From: an uncultured Hyphomicrobiales bacterium
Lineage (GTDB): Bacteria; Pseudomonadota; Alphaproteobacteria; Rhizobiales; Beijerinckiaceae
Assembly (NCBI GenBank): GCA_903877935.1
Contig: CAIRGA010000088.1
Span: 1-32,003 of the forward strand
DNA length: 32,003 nt
Direction of reading: 5' to 3'
A program made the position numbers and the translations under genes. Below the pieces are notes generated by a model, which did no database searches, was not told the DNA's origin, and saw nothing but the letters and a program-made list of their open reading frames with translations. Of this stretch, positions 19,278 to 28,646 are shown one piece after another (the first letter of the stretch is position 1; each line of letters starts with the position of its first letter).

Positions 19278-19862
19278 TTATTCTTTTGACGCGAATAAAT
19301 CTGGCGCGGCAACGACGCGCCAGAACGCCCTGTCCATGGCACCAGTGCCGCTCCAAAGCCATGGAAAATGGCCATAACGGAGGGAGAGTTGGCGAGAGGC
19401 GATATCTGCCGGGTCTCCTATGATCACCAAACGATAAAGCGCCGAAGCAAGGCCTGATCGATCCGCTCCCGCCTCGCAGTGAATAAGCAGAGGCCGTTGC
19501 GCGGATTGCATCATCAGGATGAGGCGCTTTAAGGTCGCATCATCCGGTTCGTGATTAGCCGATAGAGCGAGATTTTCGTATATTACATTGAGTGCTTGGC
19601 TGATGGCTACTTCATCACGGTACCATTCGTCCTCTTGATGTGTGCCGCGAAGATTAATGATCGTTTTAATGCCAGCTTCCCGCACAAGTTTTGTTAGGTG
19701 ATCGGGTGATAATTGGGCCGAGCGAAAGACGAGACCTGCCTCGACTTCGTGGATATTTCCCGTCAACCGAAGATCCAGAACCCATCCCCCAAGGGCCAGC
19801 ACCACGACGGCTAGACCAACCAATCCTCGTCTCACCGCGATTTTAAGCGTATACGACGCCAT
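19278..19862 (-). CDS. Dual-specificity/tyrosine phosphatase-like protein with N-terminal TM segment
   Basis: N-terminal hydrophobic helix; FRSAQLSPDHL and HCEAGADRSGLASALYRL (HCx5R) active-site motif. Confidence 0.87.
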   Translation of the reverse strand: MASYTLKIAVRRGLVGLAVVVLALGGWVLDLRLTGNIHEVEAGLVFRSAQLSPDHLTKLVREAGIKTIINLRGTHQEDEWYRDEVAISQALNVIYENLALSANHEPDDATLKRLILMMQSAQRPLLIHCEAGADRSGLASALYRLVIIGDPADIASRQLSLRYGHFPWLWSGTGAMDRAFWRVVAAPDLFASKE

Positions 19863-20078
19863 TATTGACCCTTATTGAAAATGTGCGCTGCAGCAAAATC
19901 CTTTTTTGGCGCCCTTTTAGATCAACTCTCAATATTGTGCGATTAACTGACGCACACTCAAGTTATGGCTTGTTAGGCAGCCATTTCAATTATAGCACTT
20001 AACACAATTCGAAGCGCTAAGACTTCGAACATAAAAATCTTGGTGGAACACGAAAGCAAGCCCAAGGGGGAAACAGCC

Positions 20079-20960
20079 ATGATGGATGTTTCTAGCGAGT
20101 CGAACGAAGTGTTGGCGGATAATGGGCGAGGGTTGGACGCGGAATTTCGCGTGGATCCTTCAACCTTTAATGTCGCCGTAGAAGATATTGACGAGCGCAC
20201 GACCAAGCTGGTCGATGTCGTGGCAAAATCGGTAATTCCCGAACTTCTCGCTAAGTTTGAAGATAATTTTGCTTTGCCGAATCCGTCTACCGTTCATGCG
20301 GGCGAAGCGGAAATTCTTCGGTTAGCCGCGATCATTCTCGGCCCAGACGATGTTGAAACCGTTACCTATCTCGAATCGTTGCGCGAGCGTGGGTTATCGC
20401 TTGACGTGCTGCATCAAGATTTACTTGAGCCAACGGCCAGGCATTTGGGCGATTTATGGGACCAAGATCACCTCGATTTTTTAGACGTAACGATTGGTGT
20501 CGCAAGGTTGCAAAGGATGGTGCATTATTTTGCCCGCCTTGATCAAATTCCGCCCTACGATGAAATGCGTCGCGTGTTGGTGGTGCAAACGCCTGGTGAA
20601 TTGCACAGTTTTGGCATTACGGTCATCCGCCGATTTTTGACGGCGGGGGGGTGGAATGTTCGAACCGACGCGCATATGTCGGCTGAGCAGATCGAAGAGG
20701 CCGTTGCCAATGAGTGGTTCGGGGTTGCCGGGTTCTCGCTGGCGGGGGAAACGCATATTGAGCAATTAGCCGATGTGATTGCTCACGTTCGGAAAGCGTC
20801 AAGAAACCCCAATATCGGTATCATGGTCGGAGGTCCGGCCTTTGTGGCGAATCCGAATCTTGTTGGACAGGTTGGCGCTGATGGAATGGCTACAAATGGC
20901 CCAACGGCTGTGATTTTGGCAAAAAAACTGCTGGCTTCCAGTCTGGTTCCTTCAATTTAG
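20079..20960 (+). CDS. Cobalamin (B12)-binding domain protein, AerR/PpaA-like
   Basis: LGDLWDQDHLDFLDVTIGVARLQRMVH then VVQTPGELHSFGITVIRRFLTAGGWNV (ExHxxG, cf. DxHxxG) and IMVGGPAF; ATG with GGGGGAAA upstream chosen over TTG 20040. Confidence 0.82.
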   Translation: MMDVSSESNEVLADNGRGLDAEFRVDPSTFNVAVEDIDERTTKLVDVVAKSVIPELLAKFEDNFALPNPSTVHAGEAEILRLAAIILGPDDVETVTYLESLRERGLSLDVLHQDLLEPTARHLGDLWDQDHLDFLDVTIGVARLQRMVHYFARLDQIPPYDEMRRVLVVQTPGELHSFGITVIRRFLTAGGWNVRTDAHMSAEQIEEAVANEWFGVAGFSLAGETHIEQLADVIAHVRKASRNPNIGIMVGGPAFVANPNLVGQVGADGMATNGPTAVILAKKLLASSLVPSI

Positions 20961-21116
20961 CCAAGGAGCGAGCGCATTTTCACAGACCATCGGCGCTCCC
21001 GCTAAATCTGCATGCTCCTTTCGTCTGAGACCAATCTGACGATATTGTTCTTTCGTAAGAAGCAAGATCATCGTAAAACGATGAGCAGCGTTGCATAAAA
21101 AAAGGGAGAGCGCCAA

Positions 21117-22316
21117 ATGAAGATGAAATTTGCATGGCTACTTGCAGCCACGATGATGACAGCGCCTGTCATGGCGGCCGATTCGATTAAGATCGGTGTG
21201 TCGGGACCATTTACCGGCGGGTCGGCTTCGATGGGCGTCAGCATGCGGGACGGCGTTAAGTTGGCCGTCAGCGAGATCAATGCGGCCGGCGGCGTGATGG
21301 GGCGTCAGATTGAGCTCGTTGAGCGTGATGACGAAGCCAAAAATGAACTCGGTGTTCAGATTGCGCAAGAACTGATTAACAAGGAAAACGTCGTAGCGAC
21401 GGTCGGCTATATCAACACTGGTGTTGCATTGGCCTCACAGCGTTTTTACCAAGAAGCTGAAATTCCAGTGTTCAACAATGTTGCTACGGGATCTCTTGTA
21501 ACCAAGCAATTTGCAGGCGCGGACTTTAAAGCCAACTACATTTTCCGTAATGCCGCGAATGATACCATTCAGAGCGCGATGATCGCAGAAGAAGCGGTGA
21601 AGCGTCAGGGTTTCAAAAAGCCTGCGATTTTGGCCGATGCCACCAATTATGGTCAGCTTGGTAAAACGGATTTGACCAACGCGCTCCAGAAGATGAACAT
21701 CACGCCTGTTGCGACGGAAAAGTTCAATATCGGTGACACCGATATGACGGCGCAATTATTACGCGCCAAGGAAGCCGGCGCCGATGTGATCCTCACTTAC
21801 GCGATTGGTCCTGAGCTTGCCCAAATTGCAAATGGTATGGCTAAACTCGGCTGGAAGGTGCCAATGATCGGTTCCTGGACGCTGTCCATGGCGAGCTTCA
21901 TTGATACGGCTGGCCCGAATGGCGATGGCGCAATGATGCCACAGACCTTTATTCAACAGCCAAGCACGCCCAAGCGTAAGGCCTTTATTGAAGCCTATCA
22001 GAAGGCTTACAATGTCGATCGTATGCCTTCGCCTGTGTCAGCGGCGCAAGGATATGATTCGATCTACCTTCTTGCTGCTGCCATTACGCAGGCTAAGAGC
22101 ACCGAGGGCCGCGCGATCCGTGAAGCTCTTGAAAATCTTGGTACCAAGGTTGATGGCGTTGTAACGACCTATGATCATCCGTTTACGGCTACCGATCACG
22201 AAGCCGTCTCGGACAATATTCCGGTGTTCGGCCTTGTCAAAGGTGGTCGGGTTGGTCCTGCCCATCCGGAAGATATCGAAGGCGACAAGGCCCTTCGGAT
22301 TAAGCCAAAGGCTTAA
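21117..22316 (+). CDS. Branched-chain amino acid-type ABC transporter substrate-binding protein
   Basis: Signal peptide; IKIGVSGPFTGGSASMGVSMRDGVKLAVSEINAAGGVMGRQIELVERDDE Peripla_BP_6/LivK-like. Confidence 0.93.
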   Translation: MKMKFAWLLAATMMTAPVMAADSIKIGVSGPFTGGSASMGVSMRDGVKLAVSEINAAGGVMGRQIELVERDDEAKNELGVQIAQELINKENVVATVGYINTGVALASQRFYQEAEIPVFNNVATGSLVTKQFAGADFKANYIFRNAANDTIQSAMIAEEAVKRQGFKKPAILADATNYGQLGKTDLTNALQKMNITPVATEKFNIGDTDMTAQLLRAKEAGADVILTYAIGPELAQIANGMAKLGWKVPMIGSWTLSMASFIDTAGPNGDGAMMPQTFIQQPSTPKRKAFIEAYQKAYNVDRMPSPVSAAQGYDSIYLLAAAITQAKSTEGRAIREALENLGTKVDGVVTTYDHPFTATDHEAVSDNIPVFGLVKGGRVGPAHPEDIEGDKALRIKPKA

Positions 22317-22343
22317 GTTCGTCACGTGAATTGAACAATACAA

Positions 22344-22366
22344 CCCGCCCGCATTCAGCGGGCGGG
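22344..22366 (+). terminator. Intra-operon hairpin between substrate-binding protein and LivH-like permease
   Basis: cccgcccgc-attca-gcgggcggg, perfect 9-bp stem, weak U-rich tail (cttctta). Confidence 0.6.
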
Positions 22367-22385
22367 CTTCTTATGGGACCTTGCC

Positions 22386-23285
22386 ATGCAAATATTGATG
22401 CAGTTGATCGTCAGCGGCATATCCGTCGGGATGATTTATGGCGTTATCGCCTTTGGGTATCAGCTAACCTTTGCAACCTCCAAAACGCTTAATTTTGGAC
22501 AGGGTGAAGCGCTGATGCTGGGGGCGCTTGTCGGTTTGACGACCGTCAATTTTTTGATTGGCAATTCGCTTGGAAATTTCTGGGCCTATGTGCTCATGCT
22601 GCCTGTGGTTTTGGCCTTTGGTGCGTTGCAGGGTAGCGTCGTTGAATGGCTGGGTGTTCGTCCGGCGATGCGGGCTAAGTCCGAGGCTGGCTGGATTATG
22701 GCAACGATCGCCCTCGGCATCATTTTTAAAAACCTCGCTGAAAATATTTGGGGCCGTGACGCGTTGCGTTTTCCTTCGCCTTTACCCGAGGCTTCACTGT
22801 CCTTTGGCGGCATTCGAATTCAGCCGATGGAAATTGTTGTTGTGATCGGTGCCATCGTGCTGATGGTGGCCGTTGAATTGTTCAACCGCTATTCGATTTA
22901 TGGCAAAGCCGTTGTGGCGACATCCAATGACCGCGATGCTGCCGGATTGATGGGCATTAACACCAACCGCATCATTACCTTTTCGTATGCGCTCTCCTCA
23001 ATGAGTGCTGCCTTTGCCGGTGTGCTGGTTGCACCCGTGACGCTGACGGGTGCAACGATGGGCGCGGTGTTGGGCCTTAAGGCTTTTGCGGTTGCGATTA
23101 TCGGCGGATTATCAAGCGGTCTTGGCGTGGTGATTGGCGGATTAATCCTTGGCATCACGGAGACGCTGACGGGGTATTACATCTCGACGGGTTACAAAGA
23201 TGTGCCCGGCCTTTTGCTGTTGTTGATTGTTCTGTCGCTGAAGCCTTCGGGGCTCTTCGGCAAAGCGGCTATTAAGAAGGTTTAA
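22386..23285 (+). CDS. Branched-chain amino acid ABC transporter permease (LivH-like)
   Basis: 299 aa; QLIVSGISVGMIYGVIAFGYQLTFATSKTLNFGQGEALMLGAL, GLKAFAVAIIGGLSSGLGVVIGGLILG. Confidence 0.93.
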   Translation: MQILMQLIVSGISVGMIYGVIAFGYQLTFATSKTLNFGQGEALMLGALVGLTTVNFLIGNSLGNFWAYVLMLPVVLAFGALQGSVVEWLGVRPAMRAKSEAGWIMATIALGIIFKNLAENIWGRDALRFPSPLPEASLSFGGIRIQPMEIVVVIGAIVLMVAVELFNRYSIYGKAVVATSNDRDAAGLMGINTNRIITFSYALSSMSAAFAGVLVAPVTLTGATMGAVLGLKAFAVAIIGGLSSGLGVVIGGLILGITETLTGYYISTGYKDVPGLLLLLIVLSLKPSGLFGKAAIKKV

Positions 23286-23290
23286 TCCCC

Positions 23291-25270
23291 ATGTCGAGAC
23301 TCGTTTGGATCCTCGCCATTGCGGCGATTGCGTTGCTCCCATTCGGAATGACAAGCCCGTATTATCTGCATTTATTCGTAACGATTGCGATCTTCTCGAT
23401 TGTTACCCTCGGTCTCGACGTCGTGTTTGGCTACACAGGTGAAGTGTCGATCGGGCACGCGGCTTTGCTTGGCATCGGCGCCTATGTTGCTGCCGTTCTC
23501 TCGATGCATTTTGGGATTGGCTTTTGGGCGTCGATTCCAATCGCTATCGTCATTACGGCAGGTTTTGGCGCGTTATTGGCTTTGCCGGCGCTGCGTGTGA
23601 CGGGGCCTTATCTGGCGATGGTCACCCTAGCCTTTGGCACGATCATTCAAATCCTCATTAATGAGATGGTGGATCTCACCAATGGTCCGTTAGGCGTCAA
23701 ATTCAACACGCCGATCTTTCTCGACCTTCGCTCTTACAGCAATATCCTTCCGTTTCTCGATATGTCGTTCAAGCGCATGAAGGAAATGGAATTTTTCTAT
23801 GTCACAGCGGCGGCACTCTTGCTGACGATTATCGTGATCAATCGCGTTCTAGCGTCCCATTACGGGCGGGCCTTTGAGGCCTTGCGCGATAGCCCGATTG
23901 CCTCCGATTGCATGGGCGTGAGTGTCTATAAACACAAGGTCATTGCGTTCGTTCTATCCGCTGCATTGTGCGGTTTGGCAGGTGTTTTATTTGCCTATTC
24001 CGAACAATATATTGCGCCTAATAATTTCACCTTCGAGCTCTCCGTGCAGTTTTTACTGGCGGTGACGATGGGGGGCCGTAAGTCCCGATTGGGGCCGATC
24101 CTCGGCGCTGTGATCATTGTCTTTCTTCCCAATCTTTTGGCCGATATCGGATTGTTCCGGATCATTGCAGGAGCGATTGCAGCGCTGGCCGTTGTCGCGG
24201 GCGGTATTAGCATTTACCGGAACCGCGAAAATACGGCTCGCATCTTAATTCCTGTCATCTTATGCGTCGCGTTCTTTGCCTTCTCGCTCATGCTGCAAAA
24301 GATAACGGACTACAAGCTCGCGATCTTTGGCGTGATGATCCTCTTTGTCGTTTATTATCTGCCGGAGGGTATTGTTGGTTTCCTATCGCAACTCTGGTCG
24401 CGTCGGGGTAAAGTATTCGATATTGAGCCAACCTTAGCCAACGCGTCTGAGACCCAAGCGATTACCGTTCAGGCGTCGACCCATGCCAACGCCGATGCGT
24501 TGCTTACAGTTGACAGCATCCTCATGCAGTTTGGCGGTCTTAAGGCGATTGATGGCGTTTCATTGTCGATTCTGCCTGGCACTATTCATGGATTGATCGG
24601 GCCTAACGGTTCGGGCAAGAGCACGATGATGAATGTGCTGACGGGTATCTATATTCCTACAGCGGGTTCTATTCGCTTTGGTGGTTTATCTATGGCGGGA
24701 TTGAAATCACCCGAGATCGCATTAAAGGGTATCGCTCGCACCTTCCAAAATGTTCAATTGTTTGGCGAATTGAGTGTGCTTGAAAACGTGATGGTCGGTA
24801 TGCACCATTCCTATAGCTCGGGCTTTTTCAGTGTTGCTTTGAACACATCGCTTGCACGCCACGAAGAGGCAAGGGTGCGCGCACGTGCGATGAACATTTT
24901 GCGGTTTACAGGTCTCGATGGTTTAGCAACAGAGGAAGCGCGTAATTTGCCTTATGGCAAGCAACGTCTGCTAGAAATTAGCCGCGCATTGGCACTCGAT
25001 CCACGCCTCTTGCTGCTTGATGAACCGGCGGCTGGATTAACGGCTCCTGATATCGTGGAACTTACTGCGATCATCCGCAAGATCCGCGAGGCTGGACTGA
25101 CGATTGTGTTGATCGAGCATCACATGGATGTCGTGATGAGCCTATGCGACACGGTTACCGTACTCGATTTCGGACAGAAAATCGCCGAGGGATTACCTGC
25201 TGACGTCCAGCGTAATCCACGCGTCATTGAAGCCTATCTGGGTGGCGGCGCTGCTGCCGAACCGGCGTAA
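23291..25270 (+). CDS. Fused branched-chain amino acid ABC transporter permease/ATP-binding protein (LivM-LivG fusion)
   Basis: 659 aa; LivM-like GEVSIGHAALLGIGAYVAA...GGRKSRLGPILGA, then ATPase GLIGPNGSGKSTMMNVLTG, LPYGKQRLLEISRALALDPRLLLLDEPAAGL. Confidence 0.93.
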   Translation: MSRLVWILAIAAIALLPFGMTSPYYLHLFVTIAIFSIVTLGLDVVFGYTGEVSIGHAALLGIGAYVAAVLSMHFGIGFWASIPIAIVITAGFGALLALPALRVTGPYLAMVTLAFGTIIQILINEMVDLTNGPLGVKFNTPIFLDLRSYSNILPFLDMSFKRMKEMEFFYVTAAALLLTIIVINRVLASHYGRAFEALRDSPIASDCMGVSVYKHKVIAFVLSAALCGLAGVLFAYSEQYIAPNNFTFELSVQFLLAVTMGGRKSRLGPILGAVIIVFLPNLLADIGLFRIIAGAIAALAVVAGGISIYRNRENTARILIPVILCVAFFAFSLMLQKITDYKLAIFGVMILFVVYYLPEGIVGFLSQLWSRRGKVFDIEPTLANASETQAITVQASTHANADALLTVDSILMQFGGLKAIDGVSLSILPGTIHGLIGPNGSGKSTMMNVLTGIYIPTAGSIRFGGLSMAGLKSPEIALKGIARTFQNVQLFGELSVLENVMVGMHHSYSSGFFSVALNTSLARHEEARVRARAMNILRFTGLDGLATEEARNLPYGKQRLLEISRALALDPRLLLLDEPAAGLTAPDIVELTAIIRKIREAGLTIVLIEHHMDVVMSLCDTVTVLDFGQKIAEGLPADVQRNPRVIEAYLGGGAAAEPA

Positions 25271-25282
25271 GGAGAGAGTGTC

Positions 25283-26005
25283 ATGTTGAAGATCGACAAT
25301 CTCGTCGCAGGCTATGGCAAAGTGAAGGTGCTGCACGGTATTTCAATCCATGTGCCGAAGGGCAAAACGGTTGCTCTGATCGGATCGAACGGCGCCGGAA
25401 AAACGACAACGCTCCGCGCGCTTTCGGGCATGTTGAAGCCGGAGAGCGGGACTATTGTGTTAAGTGACAAGAATATTACCGGGCTTACTTCGCATGAAAT
25501 TACACGGTTAGGCCTCGCTCATTCGCCTGAAAACCGTCGTGTGTTTTCGACATTGCCGGTGATGGACAATCTTTTGCTGGGTGCTTTTCCGCGTCTGACG
25601 GGTATGCGCCAAAAAGGCGATGTGGATGGTGACATCAATCGCATGTTCGAGCTGTTTCCGCGCTTGAAAGAACGTAAAGCTCAATTGGCGGGCACGCTTT
25701 CGGGCGGTGAACAACAAATGCTCGCAATGGCCCGTGCCTTGATGCTTAACCCTGATGTGCTTTTATTGGACGAACCTTCAATGGGTCTCTCGCCGCGCTT
25801 GGTCGAAGAGATTTTTCATACGATTGAGCGTTTGAAAAAAGCCACTATTACGATGTTGCTGGTCGAGCAATTCGCTGCCGCAGCATTAGACGTGTCAGAC
25901 TTTGGCTATGTCATGGAAAACGGCCATATCCGGACATCCGGCGAAGCGAGCGCGCTTAAAAATGACCCGGCGGTTAAGGCCGCGTATTTAGGCGGCGGGC
26001 ACTAA
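25283..26005 (+). CDS. Branched-chain amino acid ABC transporter ATP-binding protein (LivF-like)
   Basis: 240 aa; Walker A GSNGAGKTT, SGGEQQMLAMARALM, LLLDEPSMGLSP. Confidence 0.94.
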   Translation: MLKIDNLVAGYGKVKVLHGISIHVPKGKTVALIGSNGAGKTTTLRALSGMLKPESGTIVLSDKNITGLTSHEITRLGLAHSPENRRVFSTLPVMDNLLLGAFPRLTGMRQKGDVDGDINRMFELFPRLKERKAQLAGTLSGGEQQMLAMARALMLNPDVLLLDEPSMGLSPRLVEEIFHTIERLKKATITMLLVEQFAAAALDVSDFGYVMENGHIRTSGEASALKNDPAVKAAYLGGGH

Positions 26006-26007
26006 CT

Positions 26008-26065
26008 CGGACCGCGAGGCTCCTGCCTCGCATTCTATGCGCCGGGAGGCGCGCGGTCCGTTTTT
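26008..26065 (+). terminator. Rho-independent terminator with a three-way-junction-like fold after livF
   Basis: P1 cggaccg/cggtccg (26008-26014 / 26054-26060), inner hairpins cgaggc-tcct-gcctcg and gcgcc-ggga-ggcgc, followed by TTTTT. Confidence 0.75.
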
Positions 26066-26072
26066 CACAGAC

Positions 26073-27695
26073 CTACCCCCGCAACCCCGGCGCTTCTTGG
26101 CCCGTACGCTCGACATATTCCGTATAGCCGCCGCCATATTGGTGGATGCCATCCGGTGTAAGCTCTAGCACGCGGTTCGATAGCGCTGCCAAAAAATGCC
26201 GGTCATGCGAAACAAAAAGCATCGTGCCTTCATAGTGCGAGAGCGCCGAAATCAACATTTCCTTGGTGCCCATATCGAGATGGTTGGTAGGTTCATCAAG
26301 CACGAGGAAGTTCGGCGGATCAAATAACATGATTGCCATGACGAGACGTGCTTTTTCACCGCCCGACAGAACGCGGCATCGCTTTTCGACATCGTCACCA
26401 GAGAAGCCGAAGCAGCCGGCTAGTGAGCGAAGCGAGCCTTGGCCCGCTTGCGGAAAAGCATCTTCGAGCGACTGAAACACGGTGCGTTCGCCATCAAGCA
26501 ATTCCATCGCGTGTTGCGCGAAATAGGCCATCTTGACACTTGAGCCTACAGAGACTTGACCTGCATCGGGCTCCGTTGTTCCCGTGATGAGTTTCAACAA
26601 GGTGGATTTGCCCGCACCATTCACGCCCATCACACACCAGCGTTCGCGTCGACCGATCTGGAAATCGAGACCTTCATAAATACGCCGGCTTCCATAGCTT
26701 TTATGAACGTTTTTGAGGTTGACAATATCATCTCCCGAGCGTGGCGCAGGTGGAAATTCAAACACGACGGTTTGACGCCGTTTAGGCGGCTCTACGCGAT
26801 CAATTTTTTCGAGTTTCTTCACGCGGCTTTGCACTTGGGCAGCATGGGACGCGCGCGCTTTAAACCGTTCAATGAATTTGATTTCTTTCGCCAACATCGC
26901 CTGTTGACGTTCAAATTGCGCCTGCTGCTGTTTTTCAGCCATTGCGCGTTGTTGTTCATAAAATTCATAATTGCCGGAATAGGTCGTAAGCCCACCGCCA
27001 TCGATTTCGATGATTTTATTGACGATGCGATTCATAAATTCGCGATCATGCGACGTCATGAAAAGAGCGCCGTCATAATTTTTTAAAAAGTCTTCAAGCC
27101 AGATGAGGCTTTCGAGATCGAGATGGTTCGACGGCTCATCAAGCAACATCACGTCAGGGCGCATTAGGAGAATGCGACCTAAAGCAACGCGCATTTTCCA
27201 ACCGCCGGAGAGCTTGCCGACATCGCCTTCCATCATTTCTTGGCTAAAGCTCAAGCCGGACAACACTTCGCGTGCTCGCCCTTCCTGCTCATAGCCGTCT
27301 AGTTCTTCAAAACGCGCTTGTACTTCGCCATAGCGTTCGATGATCTCATCCATTTTATCGGCTTGACCGGGATCTGCCATGGCGGCCTCAAGCGTTCTAA
27401 GCTCTGCTGCTACGGCGCTAACAGGACCTGCGCCCTCCATGACCTCTGCAACAGCGCTACGGCCCGACATTTCGCCGACATCCTGGCTGAAGTAACCGAT
27501 TGAAACACCGCGATCGACGGCGACTTGCCCCTCGTCTGGAAGTTCCTGTGCAGTGATCATCCGGAAGAGCGTTGTTTTGCCGGCACCATTAGGGCCAACA
27601 AGACCTATTTTTTCGCCTTTCTGGAGCGAGGCCGAGGCTTCGATAAAGAGGATTTGATGGCCGTTTTGTTTGCTGATGTTTTCAAGGCGGATCAT
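26073..27695 (-). CDS. ABC-F family ATP-binding cassette protein
   Basis: 540 aa with two ABC domains: GPNGAGKTT/LSGGWKMRVALGRILLMRPDVMLLDEPSNHLD and GVNGAGKST/LSGGEKARLVMAIMLFDPPNFLVLDEPTNHLD; no TM segments. Confidence 0.95.
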   Translation of the reverse strand: MIRLENISKQNGHQILFIEASASLQKGEKIGLVGPNGAGKTTLFRMITAQELPDEGQVAVDRGVSIGYFSQDVGEMSGRSAVAEVMEGAGPVSAVAAELRTLEAAMADPGQADKMDEIIERYGEVQARFEELDGYEQEGRAREVLSGLSFSQEMMEGDVGKLSGGWKMRVALGRILLMRPDVMLLDEPSNHLDLESLIWLEDFLKNYDGALFMTSHDREFMNRIVNKIIEIDGGGLTTYSGNYEFYEQQRAMAEKQQQAQFERQQAMLAKEIKFIERFKARASHAAQVQSRVKKLEKIDRVEPPKRRQTVVFEFPPAPRSGDDIVNLKNVHKSYGSRRIYEGLDFQIGRRERWCVMGVNGAGKSTLLKLITGTTEPDAGQVSVGSSVKMAYFAQHAMELLDGERTVFQSLEDAFPQAGQGSLRSLAGCFGFSGDDVEKRCRVLSGGEKARLVMAIMLFDPPNFLVLDEPTNHLDMGTKEMLISALSHYEGTMLFVSHDRHFLAALSNRVLELTPDGIHQYGGGYTEYVERTGQEAPGLRG

Positions 27696-28158
27696 GATCG
27701 AAATAGAACCTTTGGGGAGATGCGGCGCTCTTATGACACGGATGCGCGCTCACGTAAGCCTGATCTTGTACACAAAGTGAAGACGGCTCCAAAGCGGATG
27801 AATTTTGATCCCTTTGGATGCCATATTTGCCAGTCTGTGTCGTTCTGCCTGTGGATGACGGTGATTAATCCGAATCTCTTGCATTGGGGCAAATGCGAAA
27901 TTTCGATGAGATTCGCACCTGATATGGATAGGATGCGTTCCTATATCCTCATATTCAACAAGAAATATGGAACAAATTCCTTTTATGACAGTCTAACGCG
28001 CTTTCTCGCTCAAAAGTTGGTGATAAATCCGGAGCCGACTGGGCATTGACCTTAAGCGGCAAGCCAACACACTAAACTCCATCTTGAAATGCGTCCGTGT
28101 TGTCGAACGTCACTTTACACCGTCTAGGTGTCGTTGAAGCGTTAGTTGTGGGGTTGGT

Positions 28159-28641
28159 ATGGTTTGGTTTGGTAAAAAAAGTCCAAAGGAATTGCCTGCA
28201 ACGGTTGGATTAAATCTCTCACCTGTGGGCGCGGATGAGGCGCTTTATGTTGGTCCCAAAAGCGAGGCCCAAACGGCTGAGTTGTCCTTTCCGCCACGCC
28301 CCCCGATTGTTCATGTGGAGCCTGTGCTTTTGGGACAAACGATTATTGGCCCCGACGCTGAATTCAAAGGTTCAATTACGAGCAAAGGCATATGCCGCGT
28401 TATCGGACGTATGGAGGGTGATGTTACCGCAACCGAATTGATCTTGGATCTTGGCTCGTCGATGACCGGCAACATAAAGGCAAGCACAGCACAGATCCAA
28501 GGTTCCTTGATTGGTAACATTGTAGCCGACAGCGTTTCCCTGTTGGAAGATTCGCATATCACGGGTGATATTATTTACGGCTCCATTTCAATGGAGCGTG
28601 GTGCCCATGTTATTGGTAATTTGAAACCGCAGGACCGATAA
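28159..28641 (+). CDS. Bactofilin family protein (copy 1)
   Basis: 160 aa; GPDAEFKGSITSKGICRVIGRMEGDVTATELILDLGSSMTGNIKASTAQIQGSLIGNIVADSVSLLEDSHITGDIIYGSISMERGAHVIGNL beta-helical bactofilin repeats. Confidence 0.9.
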   Translation: MVWFGKKSPKELPATVGLNLSPVGADEALYVGPKSEAQTAELSFPPRPPIVHVEPVLLGQTIIGPDAEFKGSITSKGICRVIGRMEGDVTATELILDLGSSMTGNIKASTAQIQGSLIGNIVADSVSLLEDSHITGDIIYGSISMERGAHVIGNLKPQDR

Positions 28642-28646
28642 TCCTC

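Noticed and set aside
21068-21084. Hairpin tcatcgt-aaa-acgatga upstream of the ABC substrate-binding gene
   Set aside because: 7-bp stem with no recognised regulator or leader; too weak to call without comparative data.
26556-27086. 176-aa + strand ORF inside the ABC-F region
   Set aside because: Fully antisense to a well-supported ABC-F gene with both ABC domains intact; no recognisable domain.
27920-27950. Short inverted repeat atagga-tgcgt-tcctat
   Set aside because: Only 6 bp, low significance for this length of sequence.
27525-28049. 174-aa + strand ORF
   Set aside because: Starts antisense in the ABC-F N-terminal coding region and runs into the intergenic gap; no domain signature, likely spurious.
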